64,000 bases of DNA from Bacteriovorax sp. GTDB taxonomy: Bacteria > Bdellovibrionota > Bacteriovoracia > Bacteriovoracales > Bacteriovoracaceae. Both the position numbers and the translations under genes were made by a program. Below the pieces are notes generated by a model. It worked only from the letters and a program-made list of their open reading frames with translations, was not told where the DNA came from and did not search any database. The stretch spans positions 1-64,000 of the forward strand of contig JACMNL010000132.1 in NCBI GenBank assembly GCA_014378525.1, in the 5' to 3' direction. Positions 8,994 to 17,776 of this stretch are shown here, in pieces. Numbering within the stretch: the stretch's first letter is position 1; each line of letters opens with the position of its first letter.

Positions 8994-9344
8994 TTATAAC
9001 GTAATGCCGGGACAGCCTTTTCGAACGATATTTTCTTCGTGAAACTGGATTTGTGTTTGAACAAGTGTGAGTTCGTGTTCTAGATGGCCGAGATTCACTT
9101 CGAGTTTTTTCTTCAAAGTAACTTTATTTTCCGGAGTGATTTTTTGCAGGTGTTTATTTCTTTCAATCATGGCCAAGATGCGTTGTTTATTGCCAATTTT
9201 TTCTTTTCGCTCTTCTGTCAGAAGCTCACAGCGGCGTGAAATGCTCGGATCGGTAATGACGGTGCGCTTATAATCTTCCGCGCGAACCAGTCCACGGTAC
9301 CCGATAAAAACAATCAGGAATAATATCGAAATTCTTTGGGCCAT
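8994..9344 (-). CDS. Small exported protein with helical core, unknown
   Basis: This 116-residue protein starts with a signal peptide (SILFLIVFIGYRGLVRAED). The rest is strongly helical and charged, with heptad-like stretches (KQRILAMIERNKHLQKITPENKV, LEVNLGHLEHELTLVQTQIQF), and two cysteines (RRCELL and RKGCPG). A GAGGAG ribosome binding site precedes the ATG. It is transcribed divergently from kdsB across a 59-nt gap. I do not recognise it. Confidence 0.55.
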   Translation of the reverse strand: MAQRISILFLIVFIGYRGLVRAEDYKRTVITDPSISRRCELLTEERKEKIGNKQRILAMIERNKHLQKITPENKVTLKKKLEVNLGHLEHELTLVQTQIQFHEENIVRKGCPGITL

Positions 9345-9360
9345 TCGCCTCTGTCTCCTC

Positions 9361-9381
9361 TATAATTACAAACTTATTATA
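9361..9381. promoter_or_regulatory. Divergent -10-like boxes between exported-protein gene and kdsB
   Basis: The gap contains TATAAT on the plus strand (9361-9366, reading toward kdsB) and TATAAT on the minus strand (9376-9381, reading toward the small exported protein). No good -35 box is seen for either, so this is a weak promoter call based on the hexamers and the divergent layout. Confidence 0.35.
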
Positions 9382-9403
9382 CCAGTTTTTGGAGACCTTT
9401 AAA

Positions 9404-10180
9404 GTGAGTAAAAAGAGTGTCCTCATTTTAATTCCCGCGCGTTTTGCTTCGACTCGTTTTCCGGGCAAGCCTCTGGCGCTGATTGCGGGCAAGAGTATGA
9501 TTTCCAGAGTTCTGGAAAATTGCCAGACTGCCTCTCATCCCAACATAAATTTTGAATCTTTTGTCGTGACTGATGACCATCAGGTTGAATCACACATCAA
9601 AACTTTTTCACCGAATGTTGTTCGTGTTGATGATGATGTGATCTCCGGAACATTGAGAATAGAGCTGGCGTACGCCAGATTTTTCAAAACAAAACAGTAC
9701 GACCTGGTGATAAACGTTCAGGGTGATGAACCGTTACTGGAAGGGTCCGATCTCGTTCGTCTCGCTGAATTTCATCTTAGTAAACATTTCGACATCACGA
9801 CTCTTGTAAAAAAGAACATGAATTTCGACAGCGTCTTTCACGATTCTAATAAGGTAAAAGTAGCGATGAGTGAAACGACGGGAACAGCGTTTTATTTTTC
9901 ACGTGCAAGCATTCCGTTTAAGCGCGATGCCGGCGTGAACTGGACCAACGACTACTGGTTCCTGCACATTGGTGTGTACTCGTACAGACCGGAGGCCCTG
10001 AGCAATTTTTCAAAAGCACCTGTATCTCGTCTCGAAGATTTAGAAAAACTAGAACAACTCCGCGCACTCGAAATGGGTATGACCATCGGTGCACTAGAAA
10101 CACAAAGTATGGTGATGGGAGTTGATCACCCGGAAGACATTAAAAAAGTAGAAGAGGTAATCAGTGGCAGAAGTAAGTAA
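9404..10180 (+). CDS. kdsB: 3-deoxy-manno-octulosonate cytidylyltransferase (CMP-Kdo synthetase)
   Basis: KdsB activates Kdo with CTP to CMP-Kdo for lipopolysaccharide inner core assembly. The family N-terminus LIPARFASTRFPGKPLA and the VINVQGDEPLL nucleotide-binding segment (about residue 100) are clear. The ORF track begins at a TTG at 9389. I prefer the GTG at 9404 (258 residues) because GGAG lies 9 nt upstream of it, whereas the TTG sits inside that Shine-Dalgarno. It overlaps pyrG by 17 nt, which makes sense because CTP is the co-substrate. First gene of a seven-gene operon. Confidence 0.95.
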   Translation: MSKKSVLILIPARFASTRFPGKPLALIAGKSMISRVLENCQTASHPNINFESFVVTDDHQVESHIKTFSPNVVRVDDDVISGTLRIELAYARFFKTKQYDLVINVQGDEPLLEGSDLVRLAEFHLSKHFDITTLVKKNMNFDSVFHDSNKVKVAMSETTGTAFYFSRASIPFKRDAGVNWTNDYWFLHIGVYSYRPEALSNFSKAPVSRLEDLEKLEQLRALEMGMTIGALETQSMVMGVDHPEDIKKVEEVISGRSK

Positions 10181-11783
10181 TAAGAAACATAAAAAATACA
10201 TCTTTATCACCGGAGGAGTTGCAAGCTCACTTGGTAAAGGACTCGCGGCCGCAAGTATCGCAAGTTTACTCGAGAGACGCGGGATAAAAGTTTCCATGTT
10301 AAAAATGGATCCGTACATCAACGTCGATCCGGGAACGATGAGTCCCACTCAGCACGGGGAAGTTTTCGTCACTGATGACGGAGCTGAAACAGATCTGGAT
10401 CTTGGCCACTACGAAAGATTTACTTCTCTTACGTTAAAAAAAGAAAGTAATTTTACGACAGGCCAGGTTTATTTAAAAGTTATCGAGAACGAAAGAGCGG
10501 GAACTTATTTAGGTAAGACTGTTCAGGTCGTCCCACATATCACCAACGAAATCAAACGCAGAATTCATAAAGCGAGTGAGAACTGTGATTTATTGATCGG
10601 AGAGATCGGTGGAACTGTAGGGGATATTGAATCACTGCCGTTCATTGAATCGATCAGACAATTATCTCACGATGAAGGAGCGGAAAACGTTCTGTTCATT
10701 CACTTGGTACTTCTTCCCTACATTGCAGCTGCTGGCGAGTTGAAATCAAAACCTGCTCAGCACTCTGTAAAAGAATTAATGTCACAAGGATTATCTCCAC
10801 ACGTGATCATCTGCAGATCTGATCGTGTTGTTGATGAAGATACACTTGATAAAATTTCACGTTTTTGTAACGTGGGAAGAAAAAATGTATTTCAATCAAT
10901 CGACATGGATTCAATTTACAAAGTGCCGCTTGAATTTCATAAGCAGGGCCTTGATGAAAGAATCAGTGAACTGTTAGGGATCTGGGCGCCGGAAGCAAAA
11001 ATTGGTGACCTTGAAAAAGTTGTTCACAATTTTACAAACCCATTACGTGAAGTAAAAATCGGAATCGTTGGTAAATACACTGACCTTATCGAATCTTATA
11101 AATCTTTAGACGAAGCACTAAACCACGGTGCGATTGCAAACCAGTTAAAATTCAAACCGGTTTACATCGACTCTGAACAACTTGAAAACAACGCCAACAT
11201 CGGCGAAATTTTAAAAGGTGTGCAGGGGATTTTAGTACCAGGTGGATTCGGAAGCCGCGGTACTGAGGGAAAAATTAAAGCGATTGAATACGCCCGTCTT
11301 AATAAAATTCCATTTTTTGGAATTTGTCTGGGACTGCAGTTAGCAGTAATTGAATTTGCAAGACATGTAGCAGGCATTACGGATGCGACGTCGGAAGAAT
11401 TCCAGAGCGGTGGTGCCCATTTAATTCATTACATGGAAGGGCAGAGTGACAAGGGGTCTAAAGGCGGCAACATGAGACTCGGGTCTTTTGAATGTTTCCT
11501 TGAACCGAAAACTCTGGCAGAAAAAGTTTATCACTCGGAAAAAATTCACGAACGTCACCGTCACCGTTTAGAAGTGAATAATATGTACGTTGATAAGTTA
11601 AAAGAAAAAGGACTGATCGTTTCAGGTTTTAACAGAGAATTAAATCTGGTTGAAGTGGTGGAGCTTTCAGATCATCCGTTTTTCATCGCTTGTCAGTACC
11701 ACCCGGAATTTAAATCGAAACCATTTTCTCCTCATCCGCTGTTTAAAGCGTTTATTGAAGAGTCTGATAAAAACAGAAAGTAG
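10164..11783 (+). CDS. pyrG: CTP synthase
   Basis: PyrG makes CTP from UTP, ATP and glutamine. The amidoligase domain opens with FITGGVASSLGKGLAAASIA (P-loop like) and includes DPYINVDPGTMSPTQHGEVFV and GEIGGTVGDIES. The class I glutaminase domain follows from about 300, with PGGFGSRG, the nucleophile-containing FFGICLGLQ (about 390) and the catalytic His/Glu motif CQYHPEF near the end. It starts with GTG inside the 3' end of kdsB. At 539 residues it is full length. Placement between kdsB and kdsA ties CTP supply to Kdo activation. Confidence 0.97.
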   Translation: MAEVSNKKHKKYIFITGGVASSLGKGLAAASIASLLERRGIKVSMLKMDPYINVDPGTMSPTQHGEVFVTDDGAETDLDLGHYERFTSLTLKKESNFTTGQVYLKVIENERAGTYLGKTVQVVPHITNEIKRRIHKASENCDLLIGEIGGTVGDIESLPFIESIRQLSHDEGAENVLFIHLVLLPYIAAAGELKSKPAQHSVKELMSQGLSPHVIICRSDRVVDEDTLDKISRFCNVGRKNVFQSIDMDSIYKVPLEFHKQGLDERISELLGIWAPEAKIGDLEKVVHNFTNPLREVKIGIVGKYTDLIESYKSLDEALNHGAIANQLKFKPVYIDSEQLENNANIGEILKGVQGILVPGGFGSRGTEGKIKAIEYARLNKIPFFGICLGLQLAVIEFARHVAGITDATSEEFQSGGAHLIHYMEGQSDKGSKGGNMRLGSFECFLEPKTLAEKVYHSEKIHERHRHRLEVNNMYVDKLKEKGLIVSGFNRELNLVEVVELSDHPFFIACQYHPEFKSKPFSPHPLFKAFIEESDKNRK

Positions 11784-11792
11784 GAATAATTT

Positions 11793-12593
11793 ATGACAAA
11801 ACCAAAGTTGGATTTATTTATTGGTTCATGTGTACTGGAGAGTGAAGAACTTGCTCTTACAATCGCTGAGCGTTTAGTAAAAGATCTTGAGCCGTACAAA
11901 GATAAAATCACTCTTACCTACAAAGGAAGCTTTGATAAAGCGAACCGCACATCAATCAACTCATACAGAGGACCTGGTATTGATGAAGGGATGAGAATCC
12001 TTCAAAAAGTAAAAGACACTTTCGGTCTTCCGGTCTTAACTGATTTCCATGAAGCAAGTCAGGCAATGAAGCTTGCGACTGTCGTTGACGTATTACAAGT
12101 CCCGGCGTTTTTATGCCGTCAGACTGACATCATTGCAGCAGGAGCAGAGGCCTGTGCAAAATACGGAAGAATCCTGAAAATTAAAAAAGGACAATTTTTA
12201 TCTCCCGAAGAAACAAAAAATATCGTCGATAAAGCGACAACGTTTTTACCAAAATCTCAAATCCTTCTAACAGAAAGAGGATCGAGTTTCGGATACAACA
12301 ATTTAGTTGTGGATATGGCCTCGTTCCAGATCATGAAAAGTTTCGGAGTAAAAACTGTTCACGATGCTACTCACTGTGTGCAAAGACCAGGCGGACTTGG
12401 AAATGCGACAGGCGGTAAGCGCGAGCAGATTCTCGTTCTCGCTCGTGCCGCGATTGCAGCAGGCGCAGACGGAATTTTCATGGAAACACACCCGAACCCG
12501 GAAAAAGCACTTTCAGATGCAGCGACAAGTTTACCTCTTGATTCAATCAAGGGAATTGTCGAACAACTGCTTAAAATTTACGAGGTGGTATAA
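11793..12593 (+). CDS. kdsA: 3-deoxy-8-phosphooctulonate synthase (Kdo-8-phosphate synthase)
   Basis: KdsA condenses phosphoenolpyruvate with arabinose 5-phosphate to Kdo-8-phosphate. At 266 residues it matches the family and shows GSCVLESEEL near the start, TYKGSFDKANRTS, VDVLQVPAFLCRQTDII, and TERGSSFGYNNLVVDM. A final stretch has GADGIFMETHPNPEKALSDA. Its TAA stop overlaps the kdsC ATG by one base (TAATG), implying coupled translation with the next pathway step. Confidence 0.97.
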   Translation: MTKPKLDLFIGSCVLESEELALTIAERLVKDLEPYKDKITLTYKGSFDKANRTSINSYRGPGIDEGMRILQKVKDTFGLPVLTDFHEASQAMKLATVVDVLQVPAFLCRQTDIIAAGAEACAKYGRILKIKKGQFLSPEETKNIVDKATTFLPKSQILLTERGSSFGYNNLVVDMASFQIMKSFGVKTVHDATHCVQRPGGLGNATGGKREQILVLARAAIAAGADGIFMETHPNPEKALSDAATSLPLDSIKGIVEQLLKIYEVV

Positions 12594-13159
12594 TGGCCCA
12601 GCCACTAGACGAAAAAAAATCACTGAAAGTGACTGCCGAAAAATTCAAGGCGAAACTTTCTAAAATTAAAGTTTGTATCTTCGACATCGACGGAATCCTC
12701 ACAGACGGAAAAATTTCCTGGGAAGGAGACGATGTCGGTTTCAACCGCACGACTCACGCTCTCGATGGCCACGGCTTGAAAATGATGATGGCCGCAGGAT
12801 TGAAAGTCGGAGTGATTTCCGGCGGTGATTCAATCGGTGTACGCAAAAGATTTATTGATAACCTGAAACTCGATTTCGTTTATCTCGGAAACGAAGACAA
12901 ACGCGAATCTTATTTAAAAGTTTTAGCATTAGGTTACAAAGACGAAGAAGTTTTATACATGGCAGATGAATTCATCGATATGCCCATCCTTCAGCGTGCA
13001 GGATTTTCTGCGACTGTTCCAAACGCATCGCTGGAGATCCAGGAAATCGTCGACTACATCACCATCAGAGAAGCGGGAGATGGTTGCGCACGCGAAGTGA
13101 TCGACATTCTCCGCTACGCTCAAAACATTCCACTACAGCTTCTGGAGTTCGTGAAATGA
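12593..13159 (+). CDS. kdsC: 3-deoxy-manno-octulosonate-8-phosphatase
   Basis: KdsC is a small HAD phosphatase that removes phosphate from Kdo-8-phosphate, giving free Kdo for KdsB. The protein is 188 residues with a short N-terminal extension, then the HAD motif I CIFDIDGILTDG (about 27-38), GLKVGVISGG (motif II) and VLYMADEFIDMPIL (motif IV, where GDD is more usual). The capless YrbI-type length fits. Its last codon overlaps the start of the DUF493 gene (ATGA). Confidence 0.93.
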   Translation: MAQPLDEKKSLKVTAEKFKAKLSKIKVCIFDIDGILTDGKISWEGDDVGFNRTTHALDGHGLKMMMAAGLKVGVISGGDSIGVRKRFIDNLKLDFVYLGNEDKRESYLKVLALGYKDEEVLYMADEFIDMPILQRAGFSATVPNASLEIQEIVDYITIREAGDGCAREVIDILRYAQNIPLQLLEFVK

Positions 13160-13425
13160 CTCCGCTGGAAGACCGCCTCTTCAAATTAAAACTCGTGCTG
13201 GATGAAACAGTGAAGTTTCCCTCAGAGTATTTATTCAAGTTTATTGTCCCACTCTCAGAAATCCACCAGATCCTCTTCATCATGCAGGGAATGGAGATCG
13301 AACAGAAAGCTTCGAGCAATGGAAAATACATCAGTGTCAGCGGTAAAATAATGATGCAAAAAAGCGAAGACATCATCAAGGTGTACGAGCAGGCATCTGT
13401 GATAAAAGGAATTATCTCATTATGA
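13156..13425 (+). CDS. DUF493 (YbeD-like) family protein
   Basis: Starting at the ATG at 13156, which overlaps the kdsC stop, this is an 89-residue protein; the ORF-track start 24 codons earlier lies inside kdsC. The sequence FPSEYLFKFIVP, a mid-section EQKASSNGKYISVSG and the end YEQASVIKGIISL match the DUF493 fold, a small ferredoxin-like alpha/beta domain related to YbeD. Family members are thought to be regulatory but have no agreed activity. It overlaps gpsA by 4 nt. Confidence 0.85.
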   Translation: MTPLEDRLFKLKLVLDETVKFPSEYLFKFIVPLSEIHQILFIMQGMEIEQKASSNGKYISVSGKIMMQKSEDIIKVYEQASVIKGIISL

Positions 13426-14456
13426 GCATTCATCAAAAAAAGAAAGTCGCTCTCGTTATCGGTGCCGGTGCTTTTGGTACCGCCATGGCACAGGTCATCT
13501 CACAAAACTTCGAAAAAGTTATTTTGAAAGTGAGATCACAGGATATTTACGATGCGATTAAGGATGGAGAAAACTCAATTTATCTTCCGGGAATGAAAAT
13601 CGCGGGCAACATCGACGCCGCTTTAACATGGGAAGAAGTGGATGCGATCCCCGGAAATATCGACCTGATCGTTTCCGCTCTACCAAGTGGCGGCATCACA
13701 GAATACTTCAAGGAAAACTACGACAGATTTTTAAGTTACCTTATCAAGGGAATTCCCGTCGTCTCTCTCTCAAAAGGGATCGACCCCGACACATTAGAAT
13801 TATCCGACGACTTATTTTTCGATATGTACCCGCACTTCAAAGACCAGTTCTGCTTTTTATCCGGCCCAAGTTTCGCCCACGAAATTATGCAGGACCAGAT
13901 CACACTGGTCGCAATCGCAGGAAGATCAAAACAAGTTTTAGAAAACGTTTCAGACATGATGAACACAAATTCCTTCAAAGCTCTTGCAAGCTACGATGTG
14001 AAGGGTGTTCTCTTAGGTGGAGCTCTTAAAAATATTCTTGCCATCGCGGGTGGTATCATCGAAGGCCTTGGCTACAACCACAACACACGTGCAGCGATGA
14101 TCACTCGAGGAATTGCAGAAATGCTCCGCTTCGGTGCCGTCTACAACGCACGCCCAGAAACTTTCTACGGCCTCTCAGGAATGGGAGATCTAATCCTCAC
14201 AACAACAGGTGATCTTTCAAGAAATAAAACTTTCGGACTTGAACTCGCAAAAGGAAGAAAAGCAGAGGCCATCATCAAATCACAACGCTCAGTCGTTGAA
14301 GGTTACAAAACAGCAAAGGCCGCTCACTTTATTTCTGAACGCTACGACATCCGTGCACCCATCTTCAACGGTGTCTACGGAGTTTTATACAATGACGGCG
14401 AGCCGAGAGAAGTCATTACAAAACTTATGCGATCTCCCACAAAATTTGAAACATGA
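13422..14456 (+). CDS. gpsA: Glycerol-3-phosphate dehydrogenase [NAD(P)+]
   Basis: GpsA reduces dihydroxyacetone phosphate to sn-glycerol-3-phosphate, the backbone precursor of phospholipids. The Rossmann motif LVIGAGAFGTAMAQVI is at about 10-25. The catalytic region has SKGID, LSGPSFAHEI and GGALKNILAIAGGIIEGLGY with the catalytic lysine, then NTRAAMITRGIAEM and SGMGDLILT. The length of 344 residues fits. ATGA overlaps connect it to genes on both sides, linking phospholipid and LPS precursor supply. Confidence 0.96.
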   Translation: MSIHQKKKVALVIGAGAFGTAMAQVISQNFEKVILKVRSQDIYDAIKDGENSIYLPGMKIAGNIDAALTWEEVDAIPGNIDLIVSALPSGGITEYFKENYDRFLSYLIKGIPVVSLSKGIDPDTLELSDDLFFDMYPHFKDQFCFLSGPSFAHEIMQDQITLVAIAGRSKQVLENVSDMMNTNSFKALASYDVKGVLLGGALKNILAIAGGIIEGLGYNHNTRAAMITRGIAEMLRFGAVYNARPETFYGLSGMGDLILTTTGDLSRNKTFGLELAKGRKAEAIIKSQRSVVEGYKTAKAAHFISERYDIRAPIFNGVYGVLYNDGEPREVITKLMRSPTKFET

Positions 14457-15313
14457 TCACATTAAAAAGCAGATATCTTGGTGCCATGCTTGGACTCGCT
14501 GTCGGCGATGCTCTCGGTGCGCCTGTTGAATTCAAAGAACGCGGATCATTCCCCCCAGTCACAGAAATGCAGGCCGGCGGCCCTTTCAATTTACAAAAAG
14601 GCCAGTGGACTGATGATACGAGTCTCGCACTTTGCCTTGGATTAAGCCTCGTAGAAAAAAATGGCTTCGATCCCTACGATCAGATTGAAAAATATATTAA
14701 ATGGTTTCGCGAAGGCTTTATGAGCTGCACGGGACATTGTTTTGATATCGGCAATACAACTAAAGCAGCACTGCTACGTTACGAAGAAAATAAAGATATC
14801 TACGCCGGCTCAGTCGATGATCCTCCGACCAACGGATCGCTGATGCGATTGGCACCCATTCCTCTTTTTTATTTTAAAAGTCCGGCCGATACTGTGAAGT
14901 ACGCAGGCCTTAGTTCGAAAGTCACACACGCGCCGATAAATTGCATCAAGACCTGTGAAGATTTAGCGAAGTATATTCAAAGAGCACTTCACGGCGAATC
15001 GAAGATGGAAATCTTCCGCGATTCAACTATCGATTTTAGAAAATCATATGAAGAAGTTTCGGGAAAGGGAACTGCAATTGAATGTTTAGAAGGGGCCATG
15101 TGGTGCTTCTTTCATTCTAAAAGTTTTGATGAAGGTGTGAAGATGGCCGTGAATCTTGGGGATGATACGGATACGACTGCGGCCGTGTTTGGCCAGATTG
15201 CGGGGAGTTTTTATGGGGTGGAAGGGATTCCGGAATCAATGCTCAGCGATTTGTTTGATAAAAAGTTAATTGAAGATGTTGCTTTAAAACTTTTTAGTTC
15301 TGCCGGAGTTTAA
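14453..15313 (+). CDS. ADP-ribosylglycohydrolase (DraG/ARH-like)
   Basis: This 286-residue protein has the hallmarks of the ADP-ribosylglycohydrolase family, which uses two magnesium ions to cleave ADP-ribose from modified targets. They are GAMLGLAVGDALGAPVEF at the N-terminus, the metal-binding QWTDDTSLALCLG (about 45-55) and, near the end, VNLGDDTDTTAAVFGQIAG. No ADP-ribosyltransferase partner (DraT) or nitrogenase gene is present. It is last in the Kdo operon and overlaps gpsA by 4 nt. The substrate could be protein, nucleic acid or a small molecule. Confidence 0.9.
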   Translation: MITLKSRYLGAMLGLAVGDALGAPVEFKERGSFPPVTEMQAGGPFNLQKGQWTDDTSLALCLGLSLVEKNGFDPYDQIEKYIKWFREGFMSCTGHCFDIGNTTKAALLRYEENKDIYAGSVDDPPTNGSLMRLAPIPLFYFKSPADTVKYAGLSSKVTHAPINCIKTCEDLAKYIQRALHGESKMEIFRDSTIDFRKSYEEVSGKGTAIECLEGAMWCFFHSKSFDEGVKMAVNLGDDTDTTAAVFGQIAGSFYGVEGIPESMLSDLFDKKLIEDVALKLFSSAGV

Positions 15314-15384
15314 GCTGCGTGCTTAATTCTATTAGTTTAATAGGCGGTGAATGATCATAGAAAGCAATTTTTGAATAAAGAACT

Positions 15385-15404
15385 GGGACGATTGAATTCG
15401 TCCC
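15385..15404. terminator. Hairpin between convergent genes, possible terminator
   Basis: GGGACGA and TCGTCCC form a 7-bp stem with a 6-base loop between the convergent Kdo operon and dsbD. There is only a weak T-rich stretch after it on the minus strand and none on the plus strand, so termination is plausible rather than clear. Confidence 0.4.
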
Positions 15405-15410
15405 TCGAAA

Positions 15411-17588
15411 TTATAAATTCTCTCTAATTCTGGCAATACTCACAGTTTCCCCAAGATTAATCAACGTTCCATCTTTTTTCTGAATAAAATAAGCGGGAAC
15501 TCCCACCAATCCATTTTTTCTCAAAAAACTACCGATGACTTCATCTCTCTTCGTCCAGTCACCAATCAAAAGTTTTAAGTTTTGATCTTTAACTAAATTT
15601 TTAAAGTCGGCCGTATCTAAAACAAGTTTCTCATTCACTTTACAAGTGAAACACCACTTCGCTGTGAAATCGATAAACACAACTTCCTGATTCGTTTTGT
15701 ATTCACCCATCTTCGATTCAGACCACGCCTGCCAGTCCAGACCTTGAGCTTGTTTGTCTCTGATTAAGGCCGTCTGTTCTTCACTGCTTGCAACCACTGA
15801 AGTTGAAGCAATGTTAACGAAAATTGCCAGACCAATTAAAAAACTCACAGCACCAATCCACTTTTCTTTTTTCTTAAAAAGTAAAAAACCTGCGTAGACG
15901 AAAACGAGAATCGAGCCGAGTTTGATTAAGTGGGATGAACCATCAACAAGAGCGTTGTAGACATCAAGAAGCCAGATGATCGTTAGAAGTAGTGTCACAC
16001 CGAGAATTTTTTTAACAGTGTTCATCCAGTTTCCAGGCTTCGGCAGGAACGCTACCAGCTTGGGATAAATCGCAGTTAAAATAAACGGGAATGCTAATCC
16101 AAGACCGATCATTGTAAAGATCAGGTAGATTTCTACAGTTGATGATGTGAATGCGAATGTCAGTGCTGTTCCTAAAAAAGGTGCTGAACATGGAGTCGAT
16201 AATACCGTCGCTAAAATTCCGCTTAAAAAGTCGCCGGTGAAATTTTCTTTTATGGTTACGTTTCCAAGCTTTGATCCGCCGGGAGTCGCAAATTCAAATA
16301 CACCGAACAAGTTAAGTGCGAAAACGAACAGGCCGATGATCATGATGGAAATAAAAGAAGGGGATTGTAATTGAAAGCCCCAGCCGACTTGCGAGCCGAT
16401 TGATTTAAGTGAAAGAACAATCGTTGCAAGAGTCAGGAACGTAAAAAGAATTCCAAGCGTGTAAAACACATTGTGCTTGATGATCGCTCTATGCGATTCG
16501 TTTTTATATTTCACCAGACCAAAAAGTTTGATGGAAATTACGGGCAACACACACGGCATGATGTTTAAAATTAATCCGCCGATGAAAGCGAGAACTAAAT
16601 AATAGCCGATCGACTGTTTAGCAGCGCTGACTATTTTTGGTGAGGTATCGGAGGCACCCCCCATGTCAACTGGAGCGGCAACAGTGACTTCGGTTAAATC
16701 GAAACTGGTAAATTTCTTTTCTACTAAGAGAACTTTCTTTTGAATGGGGTCAGAAAATAAAAAGCGAAGTGTGTATGGCTTTTTAAATTTTCCGTTCGCT
16801 GCCAGTGGTTCTGGAGGAGACTGGTATTCACCGTCCCAGCTGATTTCCGTTACACCTTTTACATCAGTTCCTGTGACTGTCAGGTTTTCGTGTTTCACAT
16901 CGAAAGGAAGTTGAGGGAATGCGTAGAGAAGATTTGTATCTTTTAAATAAGTCACATCAGTTGTTTTACTTACACTGTAAACGAAGACAAGAGTGTTCGG
17001 AGTTTTTCCTTTTGCAAGATTGATTTTTAAATAGTCAGGCATCACTGCAAGTTTTGGCAGCGCCTGGAATCTTTCTGCAAGCGCAGTCGATTCATAATCG
17101 GCATGCAAACCAGTTGTGGCCACCGTCACTTTTCCAGGAGCTATTTTAAATTGCGAAAGCTGCTGGCCTGGAACACAGATGTGTTTACATACAAGCCATG
17201 TCGATTTTAAGTCGATTGTTTTTCCGCTGTATTTATTAAAATCTGCTTTAGATAGTTTAAAGAAAAATGTGTAGTCGTTTTCATATCCATAGGCCCAAAG
17301 ATTTCCCGGCTCGATAAAGCGGCGGGGAGCAGGCCATTCAGCTTCTTCAAGCTTAATCTCTTTGCCTGCGATCGTGAAAACGTTTTTAACTGCAAGACCT
17401 GCGTCACCCGGATTTTTCCAGTAGGTATGCCAGTGAGGAAAATTTTCAAAACTAAGGGCAAGGTATTCATCGCTTCCATCTTTGAAAGACTGGATCGCCA
17501 TGGTGACCGGCCTTGCGGGAACAGATTCTTCAGCAGCATGAAGAGTAGTGAATGAAAACAGGAGAACCAATAGCATGATGAATCGCAT
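15411..17588 (-). CDS. dsbD: DsbD/ScsB-type thiol:disulfide interchange protein
   Basis: This carries reducing power from cytoplasmic thioredoxin across the inner membrane to periplasmic thiol proteins. From the ATG at 17588 (preferred because AAGGG lies upstream) it has 725 residues. A signal peptide comes first, then an N-terminal DsbD/ScsB-like domain with HTYWKNPGDAGLAV and CKHICVPG. The membrane core carries the paired cysteines in NIMPCVLPVISIKLFGLV and STPCSAPFLGT. The C-terminal thioredoxin domain has WCFTCKVNE. The Cys pairs of all three regions are present, so it should be active. A DsbA-like lipoprotein is encoded far downstream at 59383. Confidence 0.9.
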   Translation of the reverse strand: MRFIMLLVLLFSFTTLHAAEESVPARPVTMAIQSFKDGSDEYLALSFENFPHWHTYWKNPGDAGLAVKNVFTIAGKEIKLEEAEWPAPRRFIEPGNLWAYGYENDYTFFFKLSKADFNKYSGKTIDLKSTWLVCKHICVPGQQLSQFKIAPGKVTVATTGLHADYESTALAERFQALPKLAVMPDYLKINLAKGKTPNTLVFVYSVSKTTDVTYLKDTNLLYAFPQLPFDVKHENLTVTGTDVKGVTEISWDGEYQSPPEPLAANGKFKKPYTLRFLFSDPIQKKVLLVEKKFTSFDLTEVTVAAPVDMGGASDTSPKIVSAAKQSIGYYLVLAFIGGLILNIMPCVLPVISIKLFGLVKYKNESHRAIIKHNVFYTLGILFTFLTLATIVLSLKSIGSQVGWGFQLQSPSFISIMIIGLFVFALNLFGVFEFATPGGSKLGNVTIKENFTGDFLSGILATVLSTPCSAPFLGTALTFAFTSSTVEIYLIFTMIGLGLAFPFILTAIYPKLVAFLPKPGNWMNTVKKILGVTLLLTIIWLLDVYNALVDGSSHLIKLGSILVFVYAGFLLFKKKEKWIGAVSFLIGLAIFVNIASTSVVASSEEQTALIRDKQAQGLDWQAWSESKMGEYKTNQEVVFIDFTAKWCFTCKVNEKLVLDTADFKNLVKDQNLKLLIGDWTKRDEVIGSFLRKNGLVGVPAYFIQKKDGTLINLGETVSIARIRENL

Positions 17589-17661
17589 AGTAGGGCCCTT
17601 AAAAAAGTAAGTTAAAAACTTTTGATTAGTCACATGAATTTTACCTCAACTCTGCCCTTAA

Positions 17662-17682
17662 AAACAACTTTTCAAGTTGTTT
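17662..17682. promoter_or_regulatory. 9-bp inverted repeat in dsbD/kinase divergent region
   Basis: AAACAACTT and AAGTTGTTT flank a 3-base centre, a perfect 9-bp inverted repeat between the divergent dsbD and histidine kinase genes. It abuts the TTTACA direct repeats and is a candidate operator, or hairpin if transcribed. Confidence 0.35.
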
Positions 17683-17718
17683 ACAGTTTATTTACAATGA
17701 GCACACATTCAGTTTACA
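17680..17718. repeat. Three TTTACA repeats with 11/22-nt phasing
   Basis: TTTACA occurs at 17680, 17691 and 17713, spaced 11 and 22 bases apart, so all three would face the same side of the helix. They lie in the divergent promoter region between dsbD and the histidine kinase gene. This is consistent with cooperative regulator binding, but an AT-rich chance pattern is possible. Confidence 0.35.
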
Positions 17719-17776
17719 AAGACCGCGGATTCGGATTAGAGTTTTATAAGCTAAAACAGTAATTTAATGGGAAGCA

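Noticed and set aside
9268-9492. Minus-strand ORF over kdsB start
   Set aside because: It runs across the divergent promoter and the kdsB start with no family match or ribosome binding site.
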